Assembly: GCF_000154285.1 (NCBI RefSeq) | Contig: NZ_DS483474.1 | Span: 186,001-250,000 of the forward strand | From: Amedibacillus dolichus DSM 3991 | GTDB lineage: Bacteria > Bacillota_I > Bacilli_A > Erysipelotrichales > Erysipelotrichaceae | Direction of reading: 5' to 3' | DNA: 64,000 bases | Shown here: piece after piece, positions 1 to 9,182 of the stretch | How the letters are laid out: each line of letters opens with the position of its first letter | Numbering within the stretch: the first letter of the stretch is position 1 | Program-made: the position numbers and the translations under genes | Notes under the pieces: model-generated | The model's input: only the letters and a program-made list of their open reading frames with translations | Database searches by the model: none | Told to the model about the DNA's origin: nothing

Positions 1-1277
1 TCATATTGATTTTGAATCAATAAGCGTGTCAAACGCTCACCATGCGCTAAGGTTTCACTAGTCGCAGCATCTAAATCACTACCGAATTTCGCAAAGGCCT
101 GCATCTCACGATACTGTGCCAATTCCAATTTCAAAGAACCACTAACCTGTTTCATCGCTTTAATTTGTGCCGCACTACCGACACGTGATACGGATAAACC
201 GGAATCAACTGCCGGACGTACACCGCTGTTAAACAGTTCCGTCTGCAAGAAAATCTGTCCGTCGGTAATGGAAATAACATTGGTTGGGATATACGCCGCA
301 ATGTCTCCTGCCTGAGTTTCGATAATCGGCAAGGCAGTTAAGCTTCCTCCACCCAATTCATCATTTAGCTTCGCAGCACGCTCCAACAAACGAGAATGCA
401 AATAGAATACATCTCCCGGATAAGCTTCACGTCCAGGAGGGCGCTTCAACAGTAATGACATGGTACGATATGCCACCGCATGCTTACTCAAGTCATCGTA
501 AACAATCAGTACATCATCACCGTTTTCCATCCATTCCTCACCGATTGCACAGCCTGCATACGGTGCAATATATTGTAGTGGTGCAGCATCACTGGCCGTA
601 GAAGATACGATCGTTGTATATTCCATTGCGCCATGGCTTCTTAATTTTTCTACGATCTGTGCTACGGTACTGGCTTTCTGTCCGATCGCAACATAAATAC
701 ATTTAACATTTTTATCTTTTTGGTTGATGATCGTATCAATCGCAATCGCTGTTTTTCCGGTTTGGCGATCACCGATGATCAACTCACGCTGTCCACGTCC
801 GATCGGAATCATGGAGTCAATAACCTTCAAACCGGTCATCAGCGGCTGATGAACGCTTTTACGAGTCATAACACCCGGTGCTACACGCTCTACCGGACGG
901 AATTTATCACTAACGATTGCTTCTCCTCCATCAATCGCTTGACCTAATGCATTTACGACACGACCAAGCATCATATCTCCTACCGGAACCTCAACGATCT
1001 TACCGGTTCTTTTTACCTCATCGCCTTCTTTAATTCCGGTATCATTTCCCATTAAAACGGCACCGACATGTTCTTCCTCTAAATTCAGCACCATTCCATA
1101 TACATCATGGGGAAACAGCAGCAGCTCTCCCGCCATTGCATTGCGAAGTCCGTAAACCAAGGCAATTCCATCACCGATGGTAATGACCGTACCTGTTTCA
1201 TCGACTTCCATTTCATCGTCATAACGACGAATTTGCTCCTTTAATAGCTTACTTATTTCTTCTGGCTTCAAACTCAC
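1..1277 (-). CDS. atpA: F1 ATP synthase subunit alpha (partial, 3' end outside window)
   Basis: About 425 N-terminal codons are visible on the minus strand; the C-terminal part lies beyond the left edge. The nucleotide-binding P-loop is present as GDRQTGKTA, followed by the typical alpha-subunit segments around [13 protein letters not shown] and [14 protein letters not shown]. Alpha forms the alternating alpha3beta3 head with beta and carries non-catalytic nucleotide sites. The start is taken as GTG at 1277 (protein begins [12 protein letters not shown]), because an AGGTG Shine-Dalgarno lies about seven bases upstream and the nearby ATG is out of frame. It is the last visible gene of the upp-atp operon and follows atpH by 22 bases. 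Confidence 0.97.
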   Translation of the reverse strand, partial: MSLKPEEISKLLKEQIRRYDDEMEVDETGTVITIGDGIALVYGLRNAMAGELLLFPHDVYGMVLNLEEEHVGAVLMGNDTGIKEGDEVKRTGKIVEVPVGDMMLGRVVNALGQAIDGGEAIVSDKFRPVERVAPGVMTRKSVHQPLMTGLKVIDSMIPIGRGQRELIIGDRQTGKTAIAIDTIINQKDKNVKCIYVAIGQKASTVAQIVEKLRSHGAMEYTTIVSSTASDAAPLQYIAPYAGCAIGEEWMENGDDVLIVYDDLSKHAVAYRTMSLLLKRPPGREAYPGDVFYLHSRLLERAAKLNDELGGGSLTALPIIETQAGDIAAYIPTNVISITDGQIFLQTELFNSGVRPAVDSGLSVSRVGSAAQIKAMKQVSGSLKLELAQYREMQAFAKFGSDLDAATSETLAHGERLTRLLIQNQY

Positions 1278-1299
1278 TGCATTCACCTCACTTTCTTTT

Positions 1300-1833
1300 C
1301 TATTTAGAAACAATTTCTCGATGCATGCGTTCCAAGCGAGACAATGCACTGTTATCAATCAACGTATCGTTGATCTTCACACGTATGCCCGCAATCAATT
1401 CTTCATCAACTGATAAACGCATATCAATCGTTTTATTCAATTTTTCTTCCAGTGTCTTTTTCAAGCGCTTTGCTTCTTCCTCTTTTAAAGCAGCAGCACT
1501 CTTTACATAGACAACCTGAATATGATTTACCTCGTTATAGTTTCGGATATATTCTTTTACAATTTCATGCATTGCCTTGAAATGACCTTTATCAATCAAA
1601 AGCTTCATAAAATTTAAAAGTACAGGATCCAGATCATGCTTATAAACTTCCTCCAAAATTTCCTTTTTCTGTTTCTTGGAAATCTTCGGGTGTCCTAAAA
1701 CGGTATAAAAATCAGCATCTTTCATCGTTTGATCGACAAACAACAGCTGTTCCTTATACATATCCAGCTTATGATCTTCTTGAGCAATAGCGAAAATAGC
1801 ATCACAATAGCTTTTAGCAACTAAGCCTGCCAT
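1300..1833 (-). CDS. atpH: F1 ATP synthase subunit delta
   Basis: A 177-residue protein of the OSCP/delta family, starting [18 protein letters not shown]. Delta sits on top of the F1 head and ties it to the peripheral b stalk. The C-terminal region with [24 protein letters not shown] is the conserved family end. The start codon overlaps the 3' end of atpF by 13 bases, which indicates translational coupling. Length and position match the usual Bacillota order B-E-F-H-A. Confidence 0.96.
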   Translation of the reverse strand: MAGLVAKSYCDAIFAIAQEDHKLDMYKEQLLFVDQTMKDADFYTVLGHPKISKKQKKEILEEVYKHDLDPVLLNFMKLLIDKGHFKAMHEIVKEYIRNYNEVNHIQVVYVKSAAALKEEEAKRLKKTLEEKLNKTIDMRLSVDEELIAGIRVKINDTLIDNSALSRLERMHREIVSK

Positions 1834-2339
1834 GTGTCATCACCTGCATGTTCAATAAAATCATCTACATAGGCCTGCTGCTTGCTTTCGTCCATTTCCT
1901 TCTTGACGATTGCTTTGGCAGCTTCAAAGGCTACATCGACAATCGTTTGTTTCATTGCCTGCTGAGCCTGTGCCTTTTCGCGTTCCATATCCTGTTTGGT
2001 TTTTGCTTTCAGCATATCTGCTTCCTCACGTGCCTTTGCCAAAACTTCTTTACGTTCCTCATTGGCATGCTTTTGAGCAGCTTCGATAATTTCACGAGCC
2101 TCTCCCTTTGCCCCGGCTAATTGCTGTTCATACTGCTGACGGTAGCTTTCACCCTCCGCCTTTGCATCAGCTCCGGCTTTTAGATCTGCCGCTATCGCAT
2201 CATGACGCTTTTGGAAATAATCGCTAACATAATCCCAAAAGAAATGCTTTGCGAACAGACATAAAATCAAGGTAGAGACCAGAACCATGATCATATCCAC
2301 AACATCTAAACGCAGGTAATTTGATATATTTATATCCAT
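1821..2339 (-). CDS. atpF: F0 ATP synthase subunit b
   Basis: A 172-residue peripheral stalk subunit. One N-terminal membrane helix (about residues 12-32) is followed by a long, highly charged Ala/Glu/Lys-rich coiled-coil (about 45-155). This is the classical b-subunit layout that links the membrane a/c complex to delta on F1. It overlaps atpH at its 3' end and follows atpE by 25 bases in the same operon. Confidence 0.96.
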   Translation of the reverse strand: MDINISNYLRLDVVDMIMVLVSTLILCLFAKHFFWDYVSDYFQKRHDAIAADLKAGADAKAEGESYRQQYEQQLAGAKGEAREIIEAAQKHANEERKEVLAKAREEADMLKAKTKQDMEREKAQAQQAMKQTIVDVAFEAAKAIVKKEMDESKQQAYVDDFIEHAGDDTWQA

Positions 2340-2364
2340 TTATCAAACCCTCCTGTGTGGCAGC

Positions 2365-2613
<249 letters not shown>

Positions 2614-2629
2614 TTACCTCCGTATTTGT

Positions 2630-3325
2630 TTATTCTTCCTCACTAGCCATACTGTCAGATAAGAAGAAGCTGGCAAGCGTAAAGAAGATGTAGGTCTGAA
2701 TCAGACCTGAGAAAATATCGAAATATGCGTGGAAGAACGGAGTGAGCGAATAACCGATGATACTAAACGGCAATAAGCTTTCCATTAACCCATATACCAT
2801 ACCGACAATAATGGTACCGGCAAGCATATTTCCAAATAAACGTAAGCTCAAGGATACCGGCAGAGCCAAATCTCCAAGAACATTGAGTGGCATAAACAGC
2901 AAAAACGGATCGCATAATTCCGCAATTCTGCCCTTGATGCCTTTTTCCTTCAGTCCGGTATATTGGACCAAAACAAACATCATGACGGCGAGCGTCACAT
3001 TGACACTGAGATTACTGGTTGGCGGCTGCAATCCAATAAGACCTAATAGATTGCTAGGGGCCATCATAAAAATCAAAGAACCAAAGAAGGGAAGATATGC
3101 TTTTGTTCTTTCCTTCAGGTTATCGGATATGATTCCAGTACCCAGCTTGGCGATGACTTCACATAACAGCAGGAAGCCCTTTGGTGCTTCTCTTGGATCA
3201 GCTTTTTTGATCTTCTTTCCGGCAAAATAAAAGAAAATCATTAGGATCACACAGAGAGCTAACCAATTTACGATGGATTCATGGATATAAATATGAAATC
3301 CAGCGATTGTTATGTCAATTGCCAC
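2630..3325 (-). CDS. atpB: F0 ATP synthase subunit a
   Basis: A 231-residue polytopic membrane protein with five or six helices. The essential arginine that faces the c-ring glutamate is Arg162 in SLRLFGNMLAG. Subunit a forms the two ion half-channels of the motor. The stop codon of atpI touches its start region (the genes share base 3325), so the two are translationally coupled. Length is normal for the family. Confidence 0.96.
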   Translation of the reverse strand: MAIDITIAGFHIYIHESIVNWLALCVILMIFFYFAGKKIKKADPREAPKGFLLLCEVIAKLGTGIISDNLKERTKAYLPFFGSLIFMMAPSNLLGLIGLQPPTSNLSVNVTLAVMMFVLVQYTGLKEKGIKGRIAELCDPFLLFMPLNVLGDLALPVSLSLRLFGNMLAGTIIVGMVYGLMESLLPFSIIGYSLTPFFHAYFDIFSGLIQTYIFFTLASFFLSDSMASEEE

Positions 3326-3693
3326 TAATCCATCTCCTCTCTATATCGAACGCTATACACAATAATTGCTGCCTTATGACACATAAAGCCGACAAGTAGT
3401 GCGAAAACGTTGATGCCGGAATACATACTTAATGTAAAAACACAGGCATAGAAAATAAAACGTAACAAATAGCCTACATACGCTTTGCTTTTCGCATTGC
3501 TTTCTTCAATTCCAAGCGACATGGACTGAATCATCTGAAAGCCGATAAGGGCACACATAAGTCCGATTACAACTCCACCGGCTACTTCAGCGATTTTATC
3601 ATGCCATATAATAGCGGCGAGGATACTAAGTGTAACGCCGATGAACAAAGAAAGCAAGCGTATTTTACGGGTCATTTTTTGTAGCTCATTCAT
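3325..3693 (-). CDS. atpI: ATP synthase subunit I-like membrane protein
   Basis: A 122-residue protein with four predicted hydrophobic segments (about residues 12-30, 37-56, 71-88, 93-112). Its place directly before atpB fits AtpI, the non-structural assembly factor thought to help c-ring formation and cation handling. Sequence similarity in this family is low, so the call rests mainly on size, topology and position. Its start overlaps the end of the upstream 59-codon gene. Confidence 0.8.
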   Translation of the reverse strand: MNELQKMTRKIRLLSLFIGVTLSILAAIIWHDKIAEVAGGVVIGLMCALIGFQMIQSMSLGIEESNAKSKAYVGYLLRFIFYACVFTLSMYSGINVFALLVGFMCHKAAIIVYSVRYREEMD

Positions 3694-3865
3694 TCTTACT
3701 CATTTCCTTCCACAGTCGATAAAAGCCTCCGCCAATCGCATAGGCTAGGCATAGTAGGATAGCAAGCGGCGCAGTGTTCAGCCATTGATCTAATAAATAA
3801 CCGATACCGGCCGCAAACAAGGTCGTGAGTGTAAAAACCGCAAGCCATTGAATTGCCCATTTCAT
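3686..3865 (-). CDS. AtpZ-like small membrane protein
   Basis: A 59-residue ORF beginning MKWAIQWLAVFTL and ending WKEMSKNE. It has two hydrophobic segments (about residues 4-23 and 31-50) with a GxGYxLDxW-type turn between them, as in the AtpZ/'F0F1-ATPase subunit 1' family. These proteins precede atpI in many bacteria and have been linked to divalent cation or Na+ handling. It overlaps atpI by eight bases and ends four bases after the upp stop region, inside the upp-atp operon. Family assignment is by topology and context. Confidence 0.7.
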   Translation of the reverse strand: MKWAIQWLAVFTLTTLFAAGIGYLLDQWLNTAPLAILLCLAYAIGGGFYRLWKEMSKNE

Positions 3866-3868
3866 GCT

Positions 3869-4489
3869 TTATTTTGTTCCGAAAATACGATCGCCTGCAT
3901 CTCCAAGTCCCGGAACAATATAGCCTTTTTCATTCAGCTTTTCATCTAAGGCAGCTAAATAAATATCCACATCGGGGTGCTCTTTTTCAACTGCCGCTAC
4001 ACCTTCCGGGGCACCGACAAGACAAACCAAACGAATGTTTTTTGCGCCCTGACGTTTTACCATTTCAATAGCGGCACAGGCACTTCCTCCGGTTGCCAGC
4101 ATCGGATCAACGATCATCACGATACCATCATGAATCGTCTTTGGATACTTTTCAAAATACGTGTGTGGTTCCAATGTTTCTTCATCACGATACAAGCCGA
4201 CATGGGCAATTTTTACCGTTGGAATTAAATTACAAATTCCATTTACCATGCCCAGTCCTGCACGAAGAATCGGAACAAGCACAATTTCTTTACCTAAGGT
4301 AAAGGTGTTACAAGTTTGAACCGGTGTTTCGATCTGTACCGGCTCCAACGGAAGATCTCTGGTGATTTCATAAGCCATCAGTCCTGCGATTTCATCAAGG
4401 TTCTGACGGAAATCCTTTGTCCCCGTTTCTTTCTTACGCATCTGTGTCAGCTTATGCGTAATCAAAGGGTGTTCCAATACCTTTAACAT
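3869..4489 (-). CDS. upp: Uracil phosphoribosyltransferase
   Basis: A 206-residue enzyme that makes UMP from uracil and PRPP in pyrimidine salvage. The PRPP-binding loop DPMLATGGS is at residues 128-136, and the uracil-binding C-terminus reads [13 protein letters not shown]. It is the first gene of the minus-strand operon leading into atp. The upp-atp linkage is common in Bacillota. Confidence 0.97.
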   Translation of the reverse strand: MLKVLEHPLITHKLTQMRKKETGTKDFRQNLDEIAGLMAYEITRDLPLEPVQIETPVQTCNTFTLGKEIVLVPILRAGLGMVNGICNLIPTVKIAHVGLYRDEETLEPHTYFEKYPKTIHDGIVMIVDPMLATGGSACAAIEMVKRQGAKNIRLVCLVGAPEGVAAVEKEHPDVDIYLAALDEKLNEKGYIVPGLGDAGDRIFGTK

Positions 4490-4521
4490 AACATGTTCTC
4501 CTTTGCTTTAGAAGCATTTTT

Positions 4522-4578
4522 AACAACGCTTCATCGTTGTTATTATAACATGAATTATGCCTAATTTTTACCATTTTA
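4522..4578 (-). promoter_or_regulatory. Probable promoter of upp-atp operon with 5' hairpin
   Basis: On the minus strand a TATAAT box lies at 4547-4542. It is directly followed by a perfect inverted repeat, AACAACG (4528-4522 region) facing CGTTGTT (4535-4541), separated by six bases. The transcript would therefore begin with, or very near, this hairpin. A good -35 match is not obvious; TTGCAT further upstream pairs better with an alternative CATAAT box. Confidence 0.5.
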
Positions 4579-4579
4579 T

Positions 4580-5060
4580 GCAAGTCATATGATTTCCCAT
4601 AATTCACATAATTTAAATCGTTTCATCTTTCTTTCCTCTTTGGAAAATAGGGAAGTTTCTATCGAACGATTGTTAAAATCTACGGTTTTCTACCTATCAA
4701 CATACAAAAAAACATAAGTCTTTATGATCATAAGCTGTGTTTCGTTTCCATAAATATTCAAAAATAAATATTTATCATTCTCCTGTGCATTCAAACTGTT
4801 AGATATGTACTTGTTTTAAGATATTAACACTGTTATTTAAAAGACATGATTATGATCGTATGTTCAAATTTATATCATGAAATCAAACTCCTTTGTGATT
4901 TTTACCTACACTGCCTGCAATTGTCTCATTTTTTGAAAAGGATATGTGTGGATTGCAATCTGTTTACGACTTTTTTATGTCGAACTTTTTTTAAAGGAGC
5001 ATGTGTCAGATATGAACTGTTTTGACACATCATAATGCTAAAATAAATAAATTTTCGTAC
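4580..5060. other. Long AT-rich intergenic stretch without a gene
   Basis: Nothing convincing is coded between the upp promoter and the toxin-antitoxin promoter. The stretch is AT-rich with many stops in all frames. It holds short palindromic runs and, at 5001-5030, an inverted repeat ATGTGTCA-N14-TGACACAT whose right part is echoed downstream of the toxin gene. Confidence 0.5.
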
Positions 5061-5066
5061 ATTGTG

Positions 5067-5095
5067 TTGATATTGTGATTACATTTGCATATAAT
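5067..5095 (+). promoter_or_regulatory. Promoter of yoeB-type TA operon
   Basis: TTGATA (5067-5072) and TATAAT (5090-5095) are separated by exactly 17 bases, a near-consensus sigma-A promoter. The -10 region overlaps partly symmetric TACAT/ATGTA sequence, a plausible site for antitoxin autoregulation. Confidence 0.8.
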
Positions 5096-5121
5096 ATGTA
5101 TGTAGAAAGGAGCTGTTGATT

Positions 5122-5379
5122 ATGGCTAACTTAAATATTCGTATTGATAACAACCTTAAAAGAGATGCAGAAGCTATCTTCTCCGATTTAGGCATTTCTT
5201 TATCCGCCGCAACAACTATGTTCTTGAAACAAGTAGTACGCACAAATGGTATTCCTTTTGAATTGAAAGCTGACCCTTTTTACTCTGCGGAAAATCAAGC
5301 ACGTTTGATAACTGCAAAAGAAAGAATGGAAAGTACAGGAGGTACGAGCCACGAGCTGATTGAGGTTTCTGATGATTAA
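5122..5379 (+). CDS. RelB/DinJ-family antitoxin
   Basis: An 85-residue ribbon-helix-helix protein (MANLNIRIDNNLKRDAEAIF...) of the RelB/DinJ family. The N-terminal beta strand and two helices bind operator DNA as a dimer, and the C-terminal tail wraps the toxin. ATG at 5122 is preferred over the upstream TTG because AAAGGAG lies eight to ten bases before it. It overlaps the toxin gene by eight bases, the standard layout for co-translated TA pairs. Confidence 0.9.
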   Translation: MANLNIRIDNNLKRDAEAIFSDLGISLSAATTMFLKQVVRTNGIPFELKADPFYSAENQARLITAKERMESTGGTSHELIEVSDD

Positions 5380-5635
5380 AGTATGGGACGATTACGCATG
5401 GGAAGACTACTTATATTGGCAGTCAAAAGATAAAAAAACCTTAAACCGTATTAACCTTTTAATTAAAGATATTGATAGAAACGGATATGACGGAATAGGC
5501 AAACCCGAAGCCCTTACCGGAAGTCTAAAAGGATATTGGAGCAGACGCATTGACGAAAAACACAGAATCGTATATCGTATCAATGAAAACAAAATTGAAA
5601 TCTTGCAATGTCGAACTCATTACGGAGATAAATAG
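5372..5635 (+). CDS. yoeB: YoeB/Txe-family mRNA interferase toxin
   Basis: An 87-residue RelE-superfamily endoribonuclease expected to cut mRNA at the ribosomal A site. The catalytic residues fall at the same numbers as in E. coli YoeB: Glu46 (KPEAL), Arg65 (KHRIV), His83 and Tyr84 (CRTHYGDK). A few extra residues (GDK) follow the usual His-Tyr end. The ATG at 5372 lies inside the last codons of the antitoxin. All active-site residues are present, so the toxin looks functional. Confidence 0.92.
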   Translation: MIKVWDDYAWEDYLYWQSKDKKTLNRINLLIKDIDRNGYDGIGKPEALTGSLKGYWSRRIDEKHRIVYRINENKIEILQCRTHYGDK

Positions 5636-5652
5636 ATAAGCATACACTACGC

Positions 5653-5677
5653 AAGCGCCTACCATGGCGCTTTTTAT
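5653..5677 (+). terminator. Rho-independent terminator after yoeB
   Basis: AAGCGCC and GGCGCTT form a perfect stem around a six-base loop, followed by TTTTATT. Confidence 0.8.
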
Positions 5678-5823
5678 TATGGACAAAGGCTATGTGTCAT
5701 ATCAAAACAGTTTGGGTATGTATCGGTTGGAAACTGTTTAAGAAATCAAATAATTTTAACCTTTACATGTATGCAAAAAAAAGTCGTATTACAATATAAT
5801 TCATTTGAAGGAAGATGAACACT

Positions 5824-6111
5824 ATGACATACAAAGCGTTAGATATTGCTAAATGGTTTTTATTAAATGATGTAGATAAAACTTTATTCAACAAAGAATT
5901 AACAAGCAAAAACGGAATAACATTCTGTGAAGAAAATGTACGTTTAAACAAATTTTTGTTTTTTGTACAAAATATTCATATTGCAAAATATGGCATTAAT
6001 GAACGCTTTTATGAGTATGATGACGGAGCCGTTGTGGAAGAGGTTCGAACTAACTATGCTGTTTTATTATTTAATAAAAAGAACAAAAAAAGCTGTAACA
6101 AAATGACCTAA
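5824..6111 (+). CDS. Panacea-like (DUF4065/SocA-like) protein, C-terminally short
   Basis: A 95-residue protein starting MTYKALDIAKWFLLND. The segments VRLNKFLFFVQNIHIAKYG and YEYDDGAVVEEVRTNYAVL align by eye with the LQKLLYYAQ and WKYGPVVPEVY blocks of the Panacea domain, an antitoxin-type fold found in several TA systems and phages. Typical members are about 150 residues, so this one stops early, and its last codons run into the terminator stem. ATG 5824 is preferred because AAGGAAG lies about nine bases upstream. A companion toxin is not obvious; it lies close to the yoeB module. Confidence 0.55.
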   Translation: MTYKALDIAKWFLLNDVDKTLFNKELTSKNGITFCEENVRLNKFLFFVQNIHIAKYGINERFYEYDDGAVVEEVRTNYAVLLFNKKNKKSCNKMT

Positions 6112-6140
6112 AAATTTTGTCATTTTGTTACAGCCTCTTT
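6092..6140. terminator. Strong bidirectional terminator
   Basis: A perfect 16-base-pair stem (6092-6107 with 6119-6134) flanked by A-rich sequence on the left and CCTCTTTTTT on the right. It lies between the convergent Panacea-like gene and the minus-strand nuclease gene and can serve both. Confidence 0.9.
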
Positions 6141-6161
6141 TTTCATATTCATTTGTAATTT

Positions 6162-7133
6162 TTATGATACATTCATTTCTTTGGTTTGGGTTGTTTGAAT
6201 AGCTTCAACAACTGCCGGTCGAATATTCTCTGCGATTTCTAACATATCCATGACATTTTCAATCTTCATATTATTGATCTTCATTAGCTTTGAAACTGTT
6301 TCCGCAATACCCATGATTCGTCCATCTGCACGTCCATCATCGAACCACCCTTGTGATAGGTTACACATAACATCGACCTCCTCTTTCATCATTAGTATAC
6401 CATAGTTCTTCATCAATTGATATTTCTTAATCTCGCTTGTCAGCTTTGCTTTAAATAAAATATACAGCATTTCCATCAAGCTATGCGGTTCATCTTCAAG
6501 CTCATAATAGCTCTTTGGATACAGCATAATAATTTCTAATTTATCGTAACTTTCCTTTTTCAAATGATACTTAACACCTAAGCATTTCTCCTCAATTGTG
6601 TAGAAATTCATCACACCTTCCATTTCCTTTGTTGCATTCATAACGATCCAAATCAAATACACCTTTTTTAATTGTTGAAAATTTGACTTTCCAAAACCTC
6701 CTTCATGATTCTTTTGACGTGCCAATAGTCTACTGCAATAATAGATAGCCCTTGTGATAAGCGGATAGGCCGTTTGTCTGTGATTTTGTGCTTCGATATT
6801 AATGAACAAACCTATCCTTTCTTCTTTTGAAGAATGAGGGAGCTTTGCATCAAATAAGATATCGTATCTAATTTCCGCACCAAAGACCGATTGATCTTCA
6901 ACATTTCTGCCCTTGATTACTTCACTATCCTCCATAGAAACATTCAACATGGGATCATGTTCAATATAAGAAGGAATTTCTTTTAATGGAACATCGGCAT
7001 ATTCCCTTACACATGTCTTTAAAATGTGAGCTAACACCTGTTTATTACTTAAGACTTTTTTACAATATTCATCATAAGCAGAATCAGTAGTATTGTTATC
7101 AATTGCATCTGCGATTTCCAAATTTTCCATCAT
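6162..7133 (-). CDS. Rpn/PD-(D/E)XK nuclease family protein (transposase-like)
   Basis: A 323-residue protein of the family annotated as 'PD-(D/E)XK nuclease family transposase' or Rpn-type recombination-promoting nuclease. The nuclease core shows Asp91 (RYDILFDAK) and Glu114-x-Gln116 (INIEAQNH), fitting the D-ExQ variant. The C-terminal part (about 250-320) is helical and charged. The exact role is not established: Rpn proteins can promote RecA-independent recombination in E. coli. No terminal inverted repeats are seen, so there is no evidence of a self-mobile element. A weak GGGTG ribosome site precedes the start. Confidence 0.75.
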   Translation of the reverse strand: MMENLEIADAIDNNTTDSAYDEYCKKVLSNKQVLAHILKTCVREYADVPLKEIPSYIEHDPMLNVSMEDSEVIKGRNVEDQSVFGAEIRYDILFDAKLPHSSKEERIGLFINIEAQNHRQTAYPLITRAIYYCSRLLARQKNHEGGFGKSNFQQLKKVYLIWIVMNATKEMEGVMNFYTIEEKCLGVKYHLKKESYDKLEIIMLYPKSYYELEDEPHSLMEMLYILFKAKLTSEIKKYQLMKNYGILMMKEEVDVMCNLSQGWFDDGRADGRIMGIAETVSKLMKINNMKIENVMDMLEIAENIRPAVVEAIQTTQTKEMNVS

Positions 7134-7318
7134 GCTTCATCACCCACTTTCTATATCTGTAATACAGAGCAATCAACACAAGCAAAAAAAACAATAACAA
7201 GCATGTTCATATCACCTCCAACCCTAAGCGATGCTTGGGGTTCATAAGGTAATACGAAAATCACTTGAAAAAAGGAAAAATTTTGAAAAATAAAAGCTCA
7301 AAAAAGCTATGAATATTT

Positions 7319-7345
7319 TTAGCACTCTAGTGTTGACAGTGCTAA
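7319..7345 (+). promoter_or_regulatory. CIRCE operator (HrcA site) before hsp20
   Basis: TTAGCACTC-N9-CAGTGCTAA differs from the CIRCE consensus TTAGCACTC-N9-GAGTGCTAA at one base. It overlaps the -35 box of the promoter, so HrcA binding would block transcription. Confidence 0.9.
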
Positions 7346-7361
7346 ATGTTGGGTATATAAT
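7333..7361 (+). promoter_or_regulatory. Promoter of hsp20
   Basis: Consensus TTGACA (7333-7338) and TATAAT (7356-7361) are 17 bases apart. The -35 box lies inside the CIRCE element. Confidence 0.93.
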
Positions 7362-7455
7362 AACAGTGTAATCGGAAGATACCGATGGTAAGATTTCATG
7401 AACAACGGCTGCGAAACGTATCACAACCGCTAGATGCAAAATGGAGGCGATGGAT

Positions 7456-7875
7456 ATGAAATTCTTCCCAAGAACAAGCAATGTATTTGACGATGTATTT
7501 GATGACATGTTTACTTCACCATTCTTCTCAAACCGCAATGATATGGCAATGAAAACCGATATCAGTGAAAAAGACGGATATTATTTATTGGATATGGAAT
7601 TGCCCGGTTGTCGTAAAGAGGATATTCAAATTGAGCTTCATGACGGATATTTGAATATCAGTGCTGCACATAACACAAACAAGGAAGAAAAGGACGATAA
7701 AGGAAACATCATTCGTCAGGAACGTTACAGTGGCAACTTCTCACGTAGCTTCTATGTCGGTGAAAATCTTGATGAAACAGATATCAAGGCAAGTTATGAT
7801 AATGGGGAATTAAAGGTTACTTTCCCTAAGGAAACCGTAAAAATACCGGAAAAGAAAACGATTATGATTGAATAA
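7456..7875 (+). CDS. Hsp20/alpha-crystallin small heat-shock protein
   Basis: A 139-residue ATP-independent holdase. The alpha-crystallin domain spans roughly residues 35-130 (YYLLDMELPGCRKEDIQIELHDG through ASYDNGELKVTFPK), with an IxI-type end (KTIMIE). ATG 7456 is chosen over 7441 and 7450 because GGAGG at 7443-7447 stands eight bases before it. The approximately 80-base untranslated leader follows a CIRCE-controlled promoter, so it should be induced when HrcA is titrated by unfolded proteins acting on GroEL. Confidence 0.95.
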   Translation: MKFFPRTSNVFDDVFDDMFTSPFFSNRNDMAMKTDISEKDGYYLLDMELPGCRKEDIQIELHDGYLNISAAHNTNKEEKDDKGNIIRQERYSGNFSRSFYVGENLDETDIKASYDNGELKVTFPKETVKIPEKKTIMIE

Positions 7876-7912
7876 AAAAGGCGGCAGTTGAAAACACTGC
7901 CACCTTTTTTAT
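7876..7912. terminator. Bidirectional terminator between hsp20 and glyA
   Basis: An A-run, then GGCGGCAGT pairing with ACTGCCACC around a short loop, then TTTTTT. It lies between convergent genes. Confidence 0.9.
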
Positions 7913-9142
7913 CTATTCTTCATTTGGTAACGGAAATCGCTTTGTTAAAGCACATACTTCCTTATGTATCTGTTGAATGAATTTTTCATTATCCCCATTT
8001 TTTAGCACCTGAGAAATCCATAGTGCAACCTGATGGAATTCATTTTCCTTAAAGCCACGTGTTGTCATTGCCGCACTTCCCAAACGAATGCCACTTGTTA
8101 CAAATGGCTTTTCAGAATCAAATGGAATCGTATTTTTATTACATGTAATACCTGCTTGATCCAAAAGTTCTTCTGCTTTCTTGCCACTCATACCAAGCGA
8201 TGCCTTTACATCAACTAACAACAAGTGATTGTCTGTTCCATCACTCACAATGCGAAAGCCTTCTTCCTTCAACGTATCGCTCAACACCTTTGTATTGGTA
8301 ATCACCTGCTTGGCATAGCTTTTAAACTCCGGCTGCATAGCCTCATAGAAACAAACAGCCTTAGCCGCAATAATATGCATCAACGGTCCTCCCTGCATAC
8401 CCGGGAAAACCTTCTTATCCAATAAAGCAGCATGTTCCTTTTTACATAAGATAATACCACCACGTGGTCCGCGCAAGGTTTTATGCGTTGTCGATGTTAC
8501 GAAATCTGCATAAGGAACAGGACTTGGGTGTAATCCCGCAGCTACCAAGCCGGCAATATGTGCCATATCGACCATGAAATATGCGCCAACCTCATCAGCA
8601 ATTTCACGAAATTTCTTAAAATCAATAACACGTGGATATGCACTAGCTCCGGCCACGATCAGCTTTGGCTTGGTTTCCAAGGCTACTCTTCTAACATCTT
8701 CATAGTCAATATACTCTGTATGCTTATCTACTCCATAATCAACAAAGTTATACAAGCTGCCACTAAAATTTAACGGGTGTCCATGCGTTAAATGTCCTCC
8801 GGCGGTTAAATTCATTCCTAAAACCGTATCTCCCGGTTCTAAAACAGCCATATAAACTCCCATATTTGCCTGCGATCCACTATGTGGCTGAACATTTGCA
8901 TGCTCCGCATGAAATAGCTCCATTGCACGCTTTCTGGCAAGCTCCTCCACCTCATCTACATGAATACAGCCTCCATAGTAACGCTTACTGGGATATCCTT
9001 CCGCATATTTATTGGTTAAAATACTTCCTGCTGCCTCCAAAACATCTTTTGATACATAATTTTCCGATGCAATTAGCTCAATGTTATATAGTTGTCTTTC
9101 TCTTTCTTTTTCGATTGCTTCTTGAATTTGTTTATCTTTCAT
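7913..9142 (-). CDS. glyA: Serine hydroxymethyltransferase
   Basis: A 409-residue PLP enzyme that interconverts serine and glycine with tetrahydrofolate and supplies one-carbon units, which links it to the purine genes further right. The PLP-binding lysine is Lys221 in the motif [13 protein letters not shown]. The N-terminal [10 protein letters not shown] segment is also diagnostic. Full length. An extended -10 (TGATATAAT, 9182-9174) lies just upstream on the minus strand. Confidence 0.98.
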   Translation of the reverse strand: MKDKQIQEAIEKERERQLYNIELIASENYVSKDVLEAAGSILTNKYAEGYPSKRYYGGCIHVDEVEELARKRAMELFHAEHANVQPHSGSQANMGVYMAVLEPGDTVLGMNLTAGGHLTHGHPLNFSGSLYNFVDYGVDKHTEYIDYEDVRRVALETKPKLIVAGASAYPRVIDFKKFREIADEVGAYFMVDMAHIAGLVAAGLHPSPVPYADFVTSTTHKTLRGPRGGIILCKKEHAALLDKKVFPGMQGGPLMHIIAAKAVCFYEAMQPEFKSYAKQVITNTKVLSDTLKEEGFRIVSDGTDNHLLLVDVKASLGMSGKKAEELLDQAGITCNKNTIPFDSEKPFVTSGIRLGSAAMTTRGFKENEFHQVALWISQVLKNGDNEKFIQQIHKEVCALTKRFPLPNEE

Positions 9143-9173
9143 ATAGCAGTCCTATCCTTTCTTTTCTGTTTCG

Positions 9174-9182
9174 ATTATATCA
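9174..9182 (-). promoter_or_regulatory. Probable extended -10 promoter of glyA
   Basis: On the minus strand TGATATAAT lies about 30 bases before the glyA start codon. No good -35 box is seen, as is usual for extended -10 promoters. Confidence 0.55.

Larger units (their letters stand above)
5015..5713. repeat. Imperfect inverted repeats bracketing the TA cassette
   Basis: The left arm AACTGTTTTGACACAT (5015-5030) recurs inverted at 5692-5713, where the complement reads AAACTGTTTTGA-TATGA-CACAT, identical apart from a five-base insertion. The arms enclose the TA promoter, both genes and the terminator, about 700 bases in all. No transposase is encoded between them. Confidence 0.5.

Noticed and set aside
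2757-3230. 157-codon plus-strand ORF opposite atpB
   Set aside because: It mirrors the well-conserved atpB frame, has no ribosome site and no recognisable motif.
6162-7133. Complete insertion sequence around the Rpn-type gene
   Set aside because: No terminal inverted repeats or target duplications are visible at either Rpn-type gene.
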